A model generated the notes under the pieces. That model was not told where the DNA came from and searched no databases. It worked only from the letters and a program-made list of their open reading frames with translations. 64,000 nucleotides of DNA from Ehretia macrophylla. Its lineage: Eukaryota > Streptophyta > Magnoliopsida > Boraginales > Ehretiaceae. The DNA is taken from positions 118,482,325 through 118,546,324 of the forward strand of contig CM075764.1 in assembly GCA_037974665.1 (NCBI GenBank), written 5' to 3'. The translations under genes were made by a program, and so were the position numbers. Positions 24,316-35,922 of this stretch are shown piece after piece. How positions within the stretch are numbered: position 1 is the stretch's first letter; every line of letters begins with the position of its first letter.

Positions 24316-25690
24316 ATTATATTTTACTATAGTGAACCTAAGTTTTGGATAAGATTTTGGAGAATTGAAGGTGAAACAATATTAAGGTATTATTAGGTCG
24401 CGATAAAATGATGTCAATGGACAATATAATTAATAATGAACCATATTACAAAATGACCTTGGACTTGGGACTTGTACAATGCCAAGCGAATTTATCTTGA
24501 CCAAGAATTTCCTATGTGATATACACAACAATAATAATAATTTCTATTATAAATATCAAAATATCATCTAACTCAAAATTTTCAATTATTAATCTTAAAC
24601 CTTATTTTATAAACTAAACATTTATAAAAAAGAAGTGTCATAAATGAAAACATATTTCCAAACATAGGATTAACATCATTTATATAGAATAAGCAGTGTG
24701 AGAATGGTATTAAACACATTAGAATACTAACCTGAGACGTATTACGGTGTGTCCAATAGCAAAAATCTGAAATTAATAATTATAAAAAAAATTAATAAAC
24801 TTACAAAAAAGGAAAAAAATAAAAAAAATAAAAAATAGAAAAAAATATATAAACTAATCCAAATCAATAAAGAACCTTGCAATTATACAAAAAAAAATAA
24901 CTAAATAAATAAAAACTGGAAAAAAATAATAAACTTTAACATAACAAAAAAAAATTACAAACTATATAAATAACGAAAAATTGATAACATTCAAAAAAAC
25001 AAATATGAAAAATAAATAAACTAAAATAGAAAAATTTAAAAAAAAACCAAAAAATTATTTTAAAAAAATTAAAAAAAGGATAAATAAATAAAAACTAAAA
25101 AAATACAAAATATATAAATTAAATTAAATTAATAACATTCAAAAAAAGGAAACATAAATAAAATAAAACATAAAAATGAAAAAAAAAATGAAAAATAAAG
25201 CCAAAAATATAAACTGAAAAAAAATGAATAACCCCCCCCCCCCCCCTCCCCCCCCCCCCAAAAAAAAAAAAACATGTCTACCATCAACACTTTGTAGTAT
25301 ATGTAAATATATTTATATATATATAAACTCATATATATACACATACACATATGCATATACATATATATCTATAACTACATCTACAAATACATATACATAT
25401 ACATATACATCTACATCTACAAATACATATACATATACATCTACATCTACATATACATATACATTTAATATACATATATATAACCTTAATGTGGTTGGAA
25501 AAATGGAAGGGTTGGGGGTGAAAAAGAAAATTTTAGAGATAGGATGTGGTGTTGAGGGGTGAGGGTAGAGTATTATGGCCTGGGGTAGGGTGTGGGAGAA
25601 GGGTGGGGGGAGGGGGGCCGAGTGGCTGTTAAAAAAAAAACAGAGATTTAAGTGTTGAAGGCTCTGCCTTCAGCACTTAAATCGTGAATT
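24316..25690. other. CACTA interior, AT-rich untranslated stretch with microsatellites
   Basis: 24320-25200 is A/T-rich with many A runs and no coding signal. 25232-25259 is a C tract interrupted by one T, followed by an A run. 25310-25480 is an (ATACAT/CTACAT)n microsatellite. 25500-25620 is G-rich. It probably holds the TNP2 promoter and leader, given the gene's direction, but I see no distinct core promoter. Confidence 0.6.
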
Positions 25691-26373
25691 GGAGACGGAC
25701 CATTTTGGTCCGTCTCCCATTCAAGTCAAATAATAATAACAACACAACACTTTAAGTGTTGTGCTGTTATTTTAGGAGACAAACCATTTGGTTCATCTCC
25801 TTTGGGATTTAAAACCCAATAACGGAGACGGACCAAAATGTTGTGCTGTTATTTTAGGAGACAGACACTCCTTTGGGATTTAAAACCCAATAACGAAGAC
25901 GGACCAAATGGCCTGTCTCCTTTGGACTTTAAAAAAAAAAAAAAAATTTAAAAAAAAATCAGGGAAACAGAATAGGTCCGTCTCCGTCTACGTGTTTTAT
26001 TAAATATGGACCATAAATAAATAAAAAATATATATATATTTTTTAAAAGAGATGGATATAATCCGTCCGTCTCCATTTGGGTATTTTTTAAATTTGGGAG
26101 ACAGACCAAATGGTCCGTCTCCTTTGAGCTTTAAAATCAAATAAAGGAGATAAACCAAATGGTCCATCTCCTTTGGCCCCAAAAAAAAAAAAAATTAAAA
26201 AAAGGAGATGGACCTAATAGGTTCGTCTCCTTTGGCCCTTTCGATTTTTTTTTTAAAAATTTTTTTTTAAAAAAAGGGAGACGGACGATTTGGTCCGTCT
26301 CCCTTTTGGGTATTTTTTAAAATTTGGGAGACAGACCAAATGGTCCGTCTCCTTTGGCCCTCAAAAAAAAAAT

Positions 26374-26413
<40 letters not shown>

Positions 26414-26875
26414 TAAAAGGGAGACGGACCTCCTTTGGCCCTAAAAAAAAAGATTTTTTTTTTAAAAAAAGGGAGACGACGGTCCGTCTCCATTTGGGTA
26501 TTTTTAAAATTTGGGAGATGGATCCTTCGAGCTTTAAAATAAAATAAAGGAGACGGACCAAATGGTCCATCTCATTTGGCCCTATAATTTTTTTTTTTTT
26601 AAGAAAAAAATTAAGATGGACCTCCGTCTGCGTATTTTTTAAAATTTGGGTCTGTCTCCTTTGGCCCTAAAAAAAAGTTTTTTTTTTTTAAAAAAAAGGA
26701 GTGGTCCGTCTCCTTTGGCCCTAAAAAAAAGATTTTTTTTTTATATTTTTAAAGGAAGACAAACCTAATGGTCCGTCTCCATTTGGGTATTTTTTAAAAT
26801 TTGGGAGACAGACCAAATGGTATGTCTCCTCTAAGCTTTAAAATAAAATAAAGGCAACGGATCCGTTGCCTTTGG

Positions 26876-26914
<39 letters not shown>

Positions 26915-27670
26915 TAAGAAAAAAATGGAGCGTCTGTGTATTTTTTTAAATTTAGGAGACGGACCAAATCCTTTGGCCCTAAAAAAAAGTTTTTTTTTAG
27001 AAAAAAAAGGGAATGATCCGTCTCCATTTGGGTATTTTTTAAAATTTGGGAGAAGGACCAAATCGTCTGTCTCCTTTGCGCTTTAAAATCAAATGAAGGA
27101 GACGGATCAAATCGTCTGTCTCCTTTGGCCCTAATTTTTTTTTATTTTTTTTAAAAAGGGAGACGAACCTAATGATCCGTCTCCTTTGGATTTAAAAAAA
27201 TATATTTTTTTTTAAAAAAAAAGAGACGGACCACCTCGTCCGTCTCTAATTTGGGTTTTTTTTTAATTTCAGAGACGGACCAAATAGTCTGTCACTACTT
27301 TGTCGCCGAATGGAGATGAAAAGGAGACAAAACATAGCAATTTCAGCCCTCACACTGACAAAAGATCACGTGCATGCCATCTTCAATTGATTGGACAAAT
27401 CCATACACCATTAGGAGACAAATTGGAGATGAAAATCGTGTTGTCACTAAAGCGTCTCTGATTAGAAACGAAAAGGAGACGGAAAAGTCTGAGCTTCTCA
27501 GCCCCTCAAACTGACAAGTAGTGGTGTGCACACCATGTTTGACTGATTAGACAAATCAATACACCATTTGTAGACGAATTGGAGACCACAATCATATTCC
27601 GTCTCTCTTTCATCTCCGATCATAGACGAAAATGAGACGGAAAATGCAAGGTTGCATCTGTGTTGCTGTC

Positions 27671-27678
27671 TATTTAAA
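27671..27678 (+). promoter_or_regulatory. TATA-like box upstream of the small CACTA reading frame
   Basis: TATTTAAA on the plus strand, with an AT-rich leader of about 40 bases between the expected transcription start and the ATG at 27742. Supports transcription of the small frame but is not proof. Confidence 0.3.
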
Positions 27679-27741
27679 GAGCTTTCATTTGAGTTGAATA
27701 AGTTGCATTGATCTTGTAGCTATCAACATTTTTTTTCAATA

Positions 27742-27960
27742 ATGAGTGAGGAGAAACAACAACAGTCACAAAATCTTTGTGTTACAGAAGAAAATGACAA
27801 CACATTTGAAAAAATTGAACGAAGCTTGAAGAAAGATGTGAAACCGAATATTGATCTTAATGCTCCACCAAAGGAAGAAGGCTATATTTCAGAAGCTCAA
27901 GTTCGTCAAAAAGTTTTTCATGATATGCTGAAGATTTATTTCCCCAAGGCCTTGGGTTAA
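27742..27960 (+). CDS. Small 72-aa reading frame within the CACTA subterminal region, unrecognised
   Basis: ATG to TAA, 72 codons, opposite in direction to the transposase genes. The product is hydrophilic and Glu/Lys/Gln-rich at the N-terminus (MSEEKQQQSQNL), has PNIDLNAPPKEE in the middle, and ends in a likely amphipathic helix (VRQKVFHDMLKIYFPKALG). DLNAPP fits the DLNxxP form of the plant EAR repression motif, but a six-residue match is weak evidence. A TATTTAAA box lies at 27671-27678, about 70 bases upstream of the ATG, and the surrounding 350 bases lack the subterminal motif, so it stands out as a separate unit. I know no homologue. Codon composition looks coding, with no low-complexity repeat. 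It could be a captured host fragment or a CACTA accessory peptide. Confidence 0.45.
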   Translation: MSEEKQQQSQNLCVTEENDNTFEKIERSLKKDVKPNIDLNAPPKEEGYISEAQVRQKVFHDMLKIYFPKALG

Positions 27961-28863
27961 TATTTCTACTAAGTTTAGCATATTAAGGTTATTAGGAGTA
28001 TGTATTTTAGTTTTCATTAAGTAGATGATGCAGAATAATCGTTAATGTAAGAATACCATTTCTTGGTATTTTTCATGTGTGATTATGTACGTTGGTAGGT
28101 TTTATGTACATACAAAATGACGTATTTTGTTACCACTCAAATGTAATCCTTAATTATCAACATATGGGTTGAAAGTTAATATTGTCTTTTATTCATGATT
28201 TAATTTCATGAATTTGTAATGCAGTATATAGTGTTTTTAGGTAATGAAAACACTATGAATAATATGTTTTAGTCAATAGGATTGGGGTTGGGGATGACAT
28301 AGATAATCGTCACCAAACCGTCTCTGATTGGTGATATTTGGAGACGAATTGTAAAATCATCGCAATTAGGAGATGGTTTGGTGATGATGTAAATAAAGCA
28401 TCTAAAAATCATCTCGGGTTGGTGACGGTTTAGAGAGGACTGTTCAAACCGTCTCCTAATAGTCACCTTTGGAGATGGTTCGGAGACGACATATTTAAGT
28501 CGTCTCCAAACCGTCTCGAAATGATAAACTATTCAAGTGACGACAATTTCATCTCTGTTTCGTCGTTTTTTTGGCGACGAAAAGGAGACGGACCGTTACC
28601 TTTGACAGTTTTTCTTGTAATGTACACTTGATTAATTAGTCAAATATAAGACCTACAACAACGATTAATCCAAATATAATCGATTTCTTAACTGATTCAA
28701 ACGTAAGACATAAATAAATTTTATGCACGTATAAGCTAACCCTTTAGGGTTGAAATTACATCTTACAGATTAAGCAGTTATGATCTCTTTTACCGACTGG
28801 GAAACAAATTTAAGCACTGATGTCTTCCATATAATATTTACCACTTCAAATATATATATATAA

Positions 28864-28960
28864 TTGAACGCATCTTGTTAGATTAACGAATATTTGCAAT
28901 TGGAACCTTTTCTACTCACCATACAACTTATAATTGAACGCATCTTGTTAGATTAACGAA
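28864..28960. repeat. Direct repeat, ~30 bp, two copies
   Basis: The phrase beginning ATAATTGAACGCATCTTG and ending GATTAACGAA occurs twice, with identical sequence, at about 28860-28891 and 28930-28961, separated by about 40 unrelated bases. Confidence 0.85.
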
Positions 28961-29204
28961 GCCATGATTGCGTCCATTTGTAATTCATGCAAAACTTGAA
29001 AACTTCAAGAGCCAAAAGACCATAATCATACTTGTTTCTTCCATTCTATTTGTTCACATTACAATGGGTACGTGATAGATTTTGAAATTTTAAAATGTCA
29101 GAACTTTTTAATATCTTATTATTACGTTTTTATTTGTTACAACACTTAAAATTATTGTGAAAAGATTACTTACTGTCGTAAATAACTTTAACCATTTCAT
29201 ATGT

Positions 29205-29735
29205 GTTAAGTGACAACCTCATCTAAAAGTTTAATTAAACTGTTAGAGAATAGTTTATTATATTATTTATTATTTTCAACACACCCTTACAAGTGCAGAC
29301 GTGCAGACGGAGTTAGTTTTTTAGCCTTGCACTTGGACAATTTTAATATTTTAAATGGATGGCGGTGCATTTTGAACTCAATACATTTTGGTACCTAAGC
29401 TCTGATATCATGTTAAATGATTACCTCATCTAAAAGTTTAAGTTCTAATACCATAAAATATGTGATAACTTAATATGGTATCAGAGTCTAACTATGTACC
29501 AAAGGTCCTGGGTTCAAAAACTCACTACCACCCATTTTTAAAAAAATACATTAAAATTGTCCAAGTACAAGGTTTAAAAACAAACTCCGCCAGCACTTGG
29601 ATAGTTTTAATATTTTTAAATGGGTAGTAGTGAGTTTTGAACCCATAATCTTTTAGCTCATAAACTCTGATACTATGTTAAGTGACCACCTTATCTATAA
29701 GTTTAAGCTTTTAGATGAAGTGATAACTTAACAAT
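29205..29735. mobile_element. Remnant with retroelement primer-site-like motifs arranged as inverted repeats
   Basis: Contains TGGTATCAGAG (29476-29486), which matches the usual initiator-tRNA-Met primer-binding site of plant Copia-type retroelements, and the complementary CTCTGATATCATGTTAA (29400-29416) and CTCTGATACTATGTTAAG nearby. Blocks around CCTCATCTAAAAGTTTAA occur three times. The segment 29465-29590 is an imperfect inverted copy of both its left and right neighbours. This looks like nested fragments of a short non-autonomous retroelement. Exact ends are not resolved. Confidence 0.45.
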
Positions 29736-30199
29736 ATGGTTTCATTGCAGATGGTCACATTGTAAAGTATTTATTACGATGCTTTTTTAAAAAATACTAA
29801 GCAACGATTTAGAAAATCATTGTAATTAAACTATAATTTAAAACTCGTTATGAAAAAATAATCTCATAAGAAATTATTTAAAAAATTGATAAAAAAACAT
29901 TTGGGTAAAATGCTTAGAACCCTTCCCTCCCTTTCCTGTGGTACTGTAACCCCTCATCATTTTCTTGTTGTTTTTTAAACTAAACTAAATACCCCATCCG
30001 TAAAAAAAAAATATCAAATTTAAATGAAAGTGTATCTCATGCACCCCATATGCAATTATTTCTATTTTTTTAAAAATTTAAACAGACCATGATCTTTTGG
30101 ACAATTAAAATACGCACCCTAAATTAGATAATTCTTTTTTTTTTTCTTTCATACACCCACCTCTTTTGGCAAAAAAGAAAAGAAAAACACCTTTAATAT

Positions 30200-30480
30200 T
30201 CCACCCCCTAAACCATTGTGTCACCCCCCACTCAAGCCACCCTGACACCCCCACCCTCAACCTTCCGTCAGCCTGCCCTTCCACCCACCCAACCTACCAC
30301 CCTATTTGCGTTAGCCCCTGCGGTATCATCACCCTCTCCCCTCCCTATCAAGAGCGCCAGTCTCCCCACCCTACCCCTACAAACCTATCCTATCACCCCC
30401 ACCCAACCCATCATCCCCATCCGCCCCACCTACCCCCTACCCTATTGCAAACTCCATACCCCTTATCCACCTTGTTGTCT
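30200..30480. repeat. C-rich low-complexity stretch (CCACCC-like)
   Basis: Strongly C-rich on the plus strand with irregular CCACCC, ACCCC and CCTACCC phrases, in sharp contrast with the AT-rich surroundings. It produces Pro/Thr-rich frames in two phases. No coding evidence. Confidence 0.7.
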
Positions 30481-32499
30481 ACAAGTATATATATAAGGTT
30501 ATGGTACTACGGGTGAATGTTATGTAATTTTGACAAACCACAAAAGCTCATGTAAGACCATTTCACTCCAAGTTAGCTATCAAGCAAAATCTAATATAAA
30601 AAGCATTGAAGTTAGATGTGACGTGGAAGGACACTAATTAATCAAGTTAGGTTACCACGAAGAGTAATCCAGGTTAAACCATGATTCAAGGGGATAGATA
30701 CATGTATCAGCTCAACTCACTAATTTGATTTAATTAAGATGCATAATCATGTCTTGGTTACAAGTAGATTCTAATCTTTTGCATGCATTAACCACTAATT
30801 AGACTGAGCATGTTTGAGAGTTCCAAAGATGTCGACAATACATAGTTGTACCATTTGCTCTCAAAAAGCCAAATCACCCTTGTCTCTGTTTCATTTAGAA
30901 AAAAAAAAAAAAATCAACTAGAGAGTTTCATTTGTAACTGAAATGGGCTATGACTTGTGTAGGAGTGTAAAAAGTAGGTGAATTAATTAAGACAACTTTC
31001 AGAGACGACAGGAGGTTTGGAGCAGAGGGAACATGATGGCCTCCATGTTTCCATATCCATGCCTCACTCATCAAGGCTTCAAAAAGTGCCTAGCACTGGT
31101 CTCAATGCCACGAATCTCTTGAAGTTCTCTCAAATTAATGTGATTTATCACAAATTTGTATCCTTTTATAATATTATAATATTATATAAAAAAAATTAAT
31201 ATTAATATGTAATTTTGTGATTAATTCACGACCATTATGAATCTCGAGTCCAATCTCATCTCACCTCCTTCTATCTTACAAAAGTTAAACCTCTCACTCT
31301 TTCCTCTTTAGCTCAATGTAACTTAGCCTCCAAATTTATACCATTAAAGACAGCATGTTTATGTCAGCATTACTGTTCTATTAAAAGAGAATGTTGGTTT
31401 TTAACTTCCACCACTAATGCATGCTTTGACTCGTCAACTAGTATTAGAGAAATCATGAATGATTTATATAACCCAAATTGTATCGCCAAACTTCACATCT
31501 TAATTGTATATATTTCGTCCCCAAAAAAAGAGAAAAAGAAAAGATTCATCTACCCAGATAATATACGAACTATTAATAAGTTTCGATCAGTGAATTTAAA
31601 TCTTAAAAAAGGATTCCAAATTCGTCGCATTTGGAATCGAATGTAAGAATCATTAATTTCTCAGGATAGAAATGTGATTTGATTAAAGATTTGGAATTTG
31701 GAAAATCTTTATAACATATATCATGATTAAGAATGGTGATCGATTTTAAATGACACCCATCGATGAGTGTTGAAATTGTTCAAAAAGACTTTAAATTAAT
31801 CATGAATTCGGTTAATTAAATTATTAGAAGTCTATAATATAACTTAAATGATCAAAACAATTAAATGGATTTGCGCTCTGGATTTGAAATCTATAATAAC
31901 TGAAATGTTTTAATTCAACACAACAGTACGAAAAAATGGCAAAAACACTACCTCTACTTTTTGATTTTGCAAGATGAATTTTTTTTTTTTTGGTCGCTTA
32001 TATAAGAGTTTCACATTTCAAGTTTACCATCACAGATTTTGGCTGTTCTATCTTAATGAATTTGATTTTCCATTTGACCAAAAAAAAAAAAGAAGAAAAA
32101 TCTCAAATTTAAAAAGTAAAATAGGCACTAGTAAGGTCACAAGTTCAAGTCACAAGCATAGAAGACAGACGAGTAAAGATCTTCTCATAATATAATAACG
32201 TTGATCATTAATGAAATTCAATAATTGTAAATTATTTTTATTATTTTATTATAATTATATTAATAATTTATAACCGATAAGTATCATTATAATATTATAA
32301 CTTTGTAAGTAAATTCATTCCCGAGCAAAAATGATGCTTGCGTGAAGCAATCAAGAGAGATTCGTCTTAGAAGAGCCTCAAGTTGAAAAGGTAGAAGCAC
32401 GAGAGGAATGATGTGGCGTGTAAGGTTTCATCCCAATCGAGAGATTTGCTGTGTGCAGGGCTCGAGGAGGACTAAAGGAGTGATGGAAGTGAAAAGGCT

Positions 32500-32630
32500 A
32501 CAAAAATATATGCATCTATTAATGTGTGTGTATGTGGTGGCAGTGGAACATTGTGAAGATAACTACAAATATATATGCATCTATTGATGTGTTTGTCTGT
32601 GGGGGCAGTCAACATTGTGAAGATAATAAC
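32500..32630. repeat. Tandem duplication of ~63 bp
   Basis: A block starting CAAAAATATATGCATCTATT and ending AACATTGTGAAGATAA is followed directly by a second copy with about ten differences. Confidence 0.8.
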
Positions 32631-35600
32631 TTATAAGCACTTGAAACTCGTAACATGTCTTGTTTGCTTCAAGTCTTTCATGGAGCAGCTTGCACTTGCA
32701 AGCAATCATTGATGTGGGGAATCCAAGCCCAGTATATATGTTGGCAATGTTAGTTGTCACTGTATAATTTAGAATTACGGGTTCGTATTGTAAAAATAAT
32801 CTTTTATAAAACACGTTGTACATCATGTAATTTTTGTTTATATATATATATAAGGTAAGGCTTCGCATGTAAATTTCAAAGCAGGTTTAATCTTTCTTCA
32901 AATATTATGTATAATGAGAGTTTGTCCTGTGATTAGTTGTTTGTATGAGTATATTTTAAGGGATAAATAATTGAACATCATATTGTAAATTCTATTTTAT
33001 TCTTTTTTTTTATATTAAAGGAAGATATAAATTATATAACATATATAAAAGGATGTCACTAACAAGAATTAATCTTGCAATTTCTCGCACTCACCGTGAG
33101 TATGTTAATGACAAGAGATAGGGCACGTTGAACAAGTTGTTGAGTACATCACGCGTAAGTGTACGATTATATAAGAGAAATCTTCAAGCATGCGTGACAT
33201 ATTCTACCACTTCTAATTTTGTTGATTCAACGGATATACACCAAAACATCATAAGTAATATTTCTTAAACAATTCCTGTACGTAAGAAAAAATCAAAAAA
33301 CACAAGCCACCAACACTGAATGGCGTCCAACATATTAATTAATATTGCACTTCAAAGTTCAAACAACTCAAATTTCAATTAAATCAACCTTTAATGAAAA
33401 TTTATTTGCTCAAATTTTAGGTTTAAATCGTACTTGATTAACTTGGACCAAGTCTCTTTTAAGTATAGTCATGCATTTTGGACAACTAATCTATTCTTTT
33501 AGTGGTTGAATCTCTCTTTGATTGATGGAAGTGTGATATTCCAAATCTTCGTTACTGATAGAATCCAAGAAAATTGTCCGAATTCTCTACCACACAACAA
33601 AAGGAAAAAAAAAAAAAAAACCTTTCATAAAAGAAAACGATGTGATTAAAGGCTTTGGACAAGATCTATCAAGCTTGTACCTCGTGGCAAAGTCCAACTA
33701 AGAGTGATGGGCACCACCATATGCATGCACAATTTTTTGTGCGCATGGTACAGTAGCACTCACACACACACGCAACACACACATATATGTATATATGGCC
33801 ATTCTAAGTGCTCATATATATTGACCCTGCAGTGTTCATTCTAAGTGGACATATAAAAAGTTAGAGTTGTAAGTAATTTTGTTATAAATTTTTTAATTAT
33901 TGTCTAAAAAAAGCACTTACGGATAATTAGTTATATAATGTCAAAACATCGAGAATACTATGACTTACCCCACAAGTATATACTAGGCTAGTCGATAATT
34001 TAATTTCAAATAGAATCACAGAATTTTGAACACATCTGCTAATATGTGAACACATTTATTTCATATATTTGGATTAGCCTGGCCCTTTAGTGTCTTCAAA
34101 GTAGGACACATAAAAGATTATGTGTAGTTTATATGGTCTTCCATGGTGTTTTTATGGGGACACATTGAACCCTCTTTGTGGAGCCTATGGTGGGTTTGGG
34201 GTTGATATGATTTATGTGAGAGAGATTGTGATTAAAAAGTGACAAGTGGGGTCCAAATCAAGATTAATGTTAGAGAATTTTCTATTATTTAATTTTCTTT
34301 ATCCTTGTACTAACCCAAACTCATGCCTCTAGCTAATCTATGGGGAAGATTTTGGTTGCACCTTTTCATGTAAAAGTCTTTGATTCCATTGAGAGTTTGG
34401 TTTTGAGACTTTTAAATAAGATTTGGTTCAACAAATATATTTTTATCCAAAAAATTTGTAAATGGTTGACCTTTACCTAACCTATGTGCATGCACTAAGG
34501 CATGTTTTTCTTTTTCCTTAGGATGTCTTGACACGATACTAAATGGATCGCTGTGTGACTTTTAAAGTTATAAGTTTGAATTATAAAAACAGTTTTTTTG
34601 TGAAATGAACTATAAGGGTATATGTAATAAACTCAAAATAAATCTAACCTTCTCCTAAATTTTTCGTATAACTAGAGATTCGTATACCGAGCAATCCAAA
34701 TCGGATAGAGATACGAGATAGGTTGTATATCGAGGGGAGGTATATGCTTATTCAGTGATGTTATTTGTCTGTTGAGTTTGGTGGTACGCGTGCAGCATGA
34801 GAGGTGGAATATGCCATAATGTGAGTGTGCCATCGACCATAAGATTGTCCATGACGCATACATTGTAAATCATTTCCTGCTCTAAGAAACTGCAAAATTT
34901 TGATTCTAAACTCACAATTTGGCATCATTGTCTATGTCATGATCCTTTCCAGCTCTCCTATCCAATATTCTTGTTAATTACATATATAATCTCTTTTCAA
35001 TTTTTTGTCCCCTTACCTTTTTCTTTTTTTTTGTTTTATACAATGAAAATTAAAATCGTGGTTCAAACTTTAAAACTCTTATTATAACAGGTCGTTATTC
35101 GATCATTTCACCAAACTCTTAAGTATGTCCCTTATTATCATATACGAGCTAGCTATATACATATATACTATGATTAAAGCAAGTCTTGTAAGGTGAACAT
35201 CTAAAGTAACTTAAAAGCCAAGGTCATTGTGGTAAGTATATAGACAGTAGATTATCTCCTAAAGCTGTGCAATAATCTCCGTAATCTTTCTCGAATTGGA
35301 ACAAATGATCATTCAATAAACTTGGTAAAATTGTCATACTCAATTATCATTACCGGCTTAAGTTTTAACTCTATGAGTTATCTCACGATATCTGTAATTA
35401 TGTAAGTCTAACTACTAATTTACCAACAGATTGAATATAATAAATGTTTGAACCAGACAATAAAAAAAAACTTAAGTTAATATAAACGGAACACATACCA
35501 TTTACAAAACTAATATGAGACAGAATGTTATAATGTATTTAGGTATCGAAGAGTCGGGAAGGAACCCAATTTACCCCTTTCCTCGTTCTACTTGAGCCAA

Positions 35601-35886
35601 TAAATATGATATAGGAATGAAGCAAGTAATTCATCTAAGGTTGAATACAATTTTTATTTACGACAAATATGCATGTATTAATGCACAAAAAATGATTGTG
35701 TAGCACTTTGTGGAGCACAAAAAATGATGTCAGTCTTTTCTTTCATGTACGTACTACTACTAATTAATCCCTTAATTAAAGGATTAAAGGATATTCTATT
35801 ATTTAGCTGCCACGCCTATTTCATATTGATTTTTTTTTTTTTTTTGCTTTTGATAGTCAATTGATGATTTTATTGGGCCCCTCTAG

Positions 35887-35922
<36 letters not shown>

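Larger units (their letters stand above)
25691..28608. repeat. CACTA 5' subterminal repeat region (GGAGACGG palindromes)
   Basis: Nearly 3 kb of alternating GGAGACGGACC and GGTCCGTCTCC motifs, often back to back around AAATGG or TTTGG, separated by A/T runs and CTTTGGCCCT. Divergence increases rightward, where the motif becomes CGTCTCCAAACCGTCTC-like (28310-28510). This is about five times longer than the opposite subterminal block. It encloses the small reading frame at 27742-27960. Confidence 0.9.
17038..28622 (-). mobile_element. CACTA (En/Spm-type) DNA transposon, 11.6 kb, degenerate
   Basis: The left end begins CACTATAAGAAATTTTG. The right end on the minus strand begins CATTACAAGAAAAACTG, an imperfect CACTA terminal inverted repeat with one C-to-T change in the first five bases. 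The 3-bp flanks are TAA (17035-17037) and TAC (28623-28625), a 2-of-3 match to a duplication. Dense arrays of GGAGACGG/CCGTCTCC motifs lie inside both ends, as expected for CACTA subterminal transposase-binding repeats. The two transposase genes read on the minus strand, so the element's 5' end is at 28622. Both genes contain stop codons, so this copy is not autonomous as it stands. Confidence 0.92.

Noticed and set aside
25224-25562. Pro-rich then Thr/Tyr-rich frame
   Set aside because: Made of a C tract followed by an ATACAT/CTACAT microsatellite.
26290-27061. Frames on both strands with RRTVVSLFLKKK-like sequence
   Set aside because: Translations of the GGAGACGG array and A/T runs in the CACTA subterminal region.
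30166-30516. Pro/Thr-rich frames in two phases
   Set aside because: C-rich low-complexity DNA with no conserved motif; both phases open because C-rich codons avoid stops.
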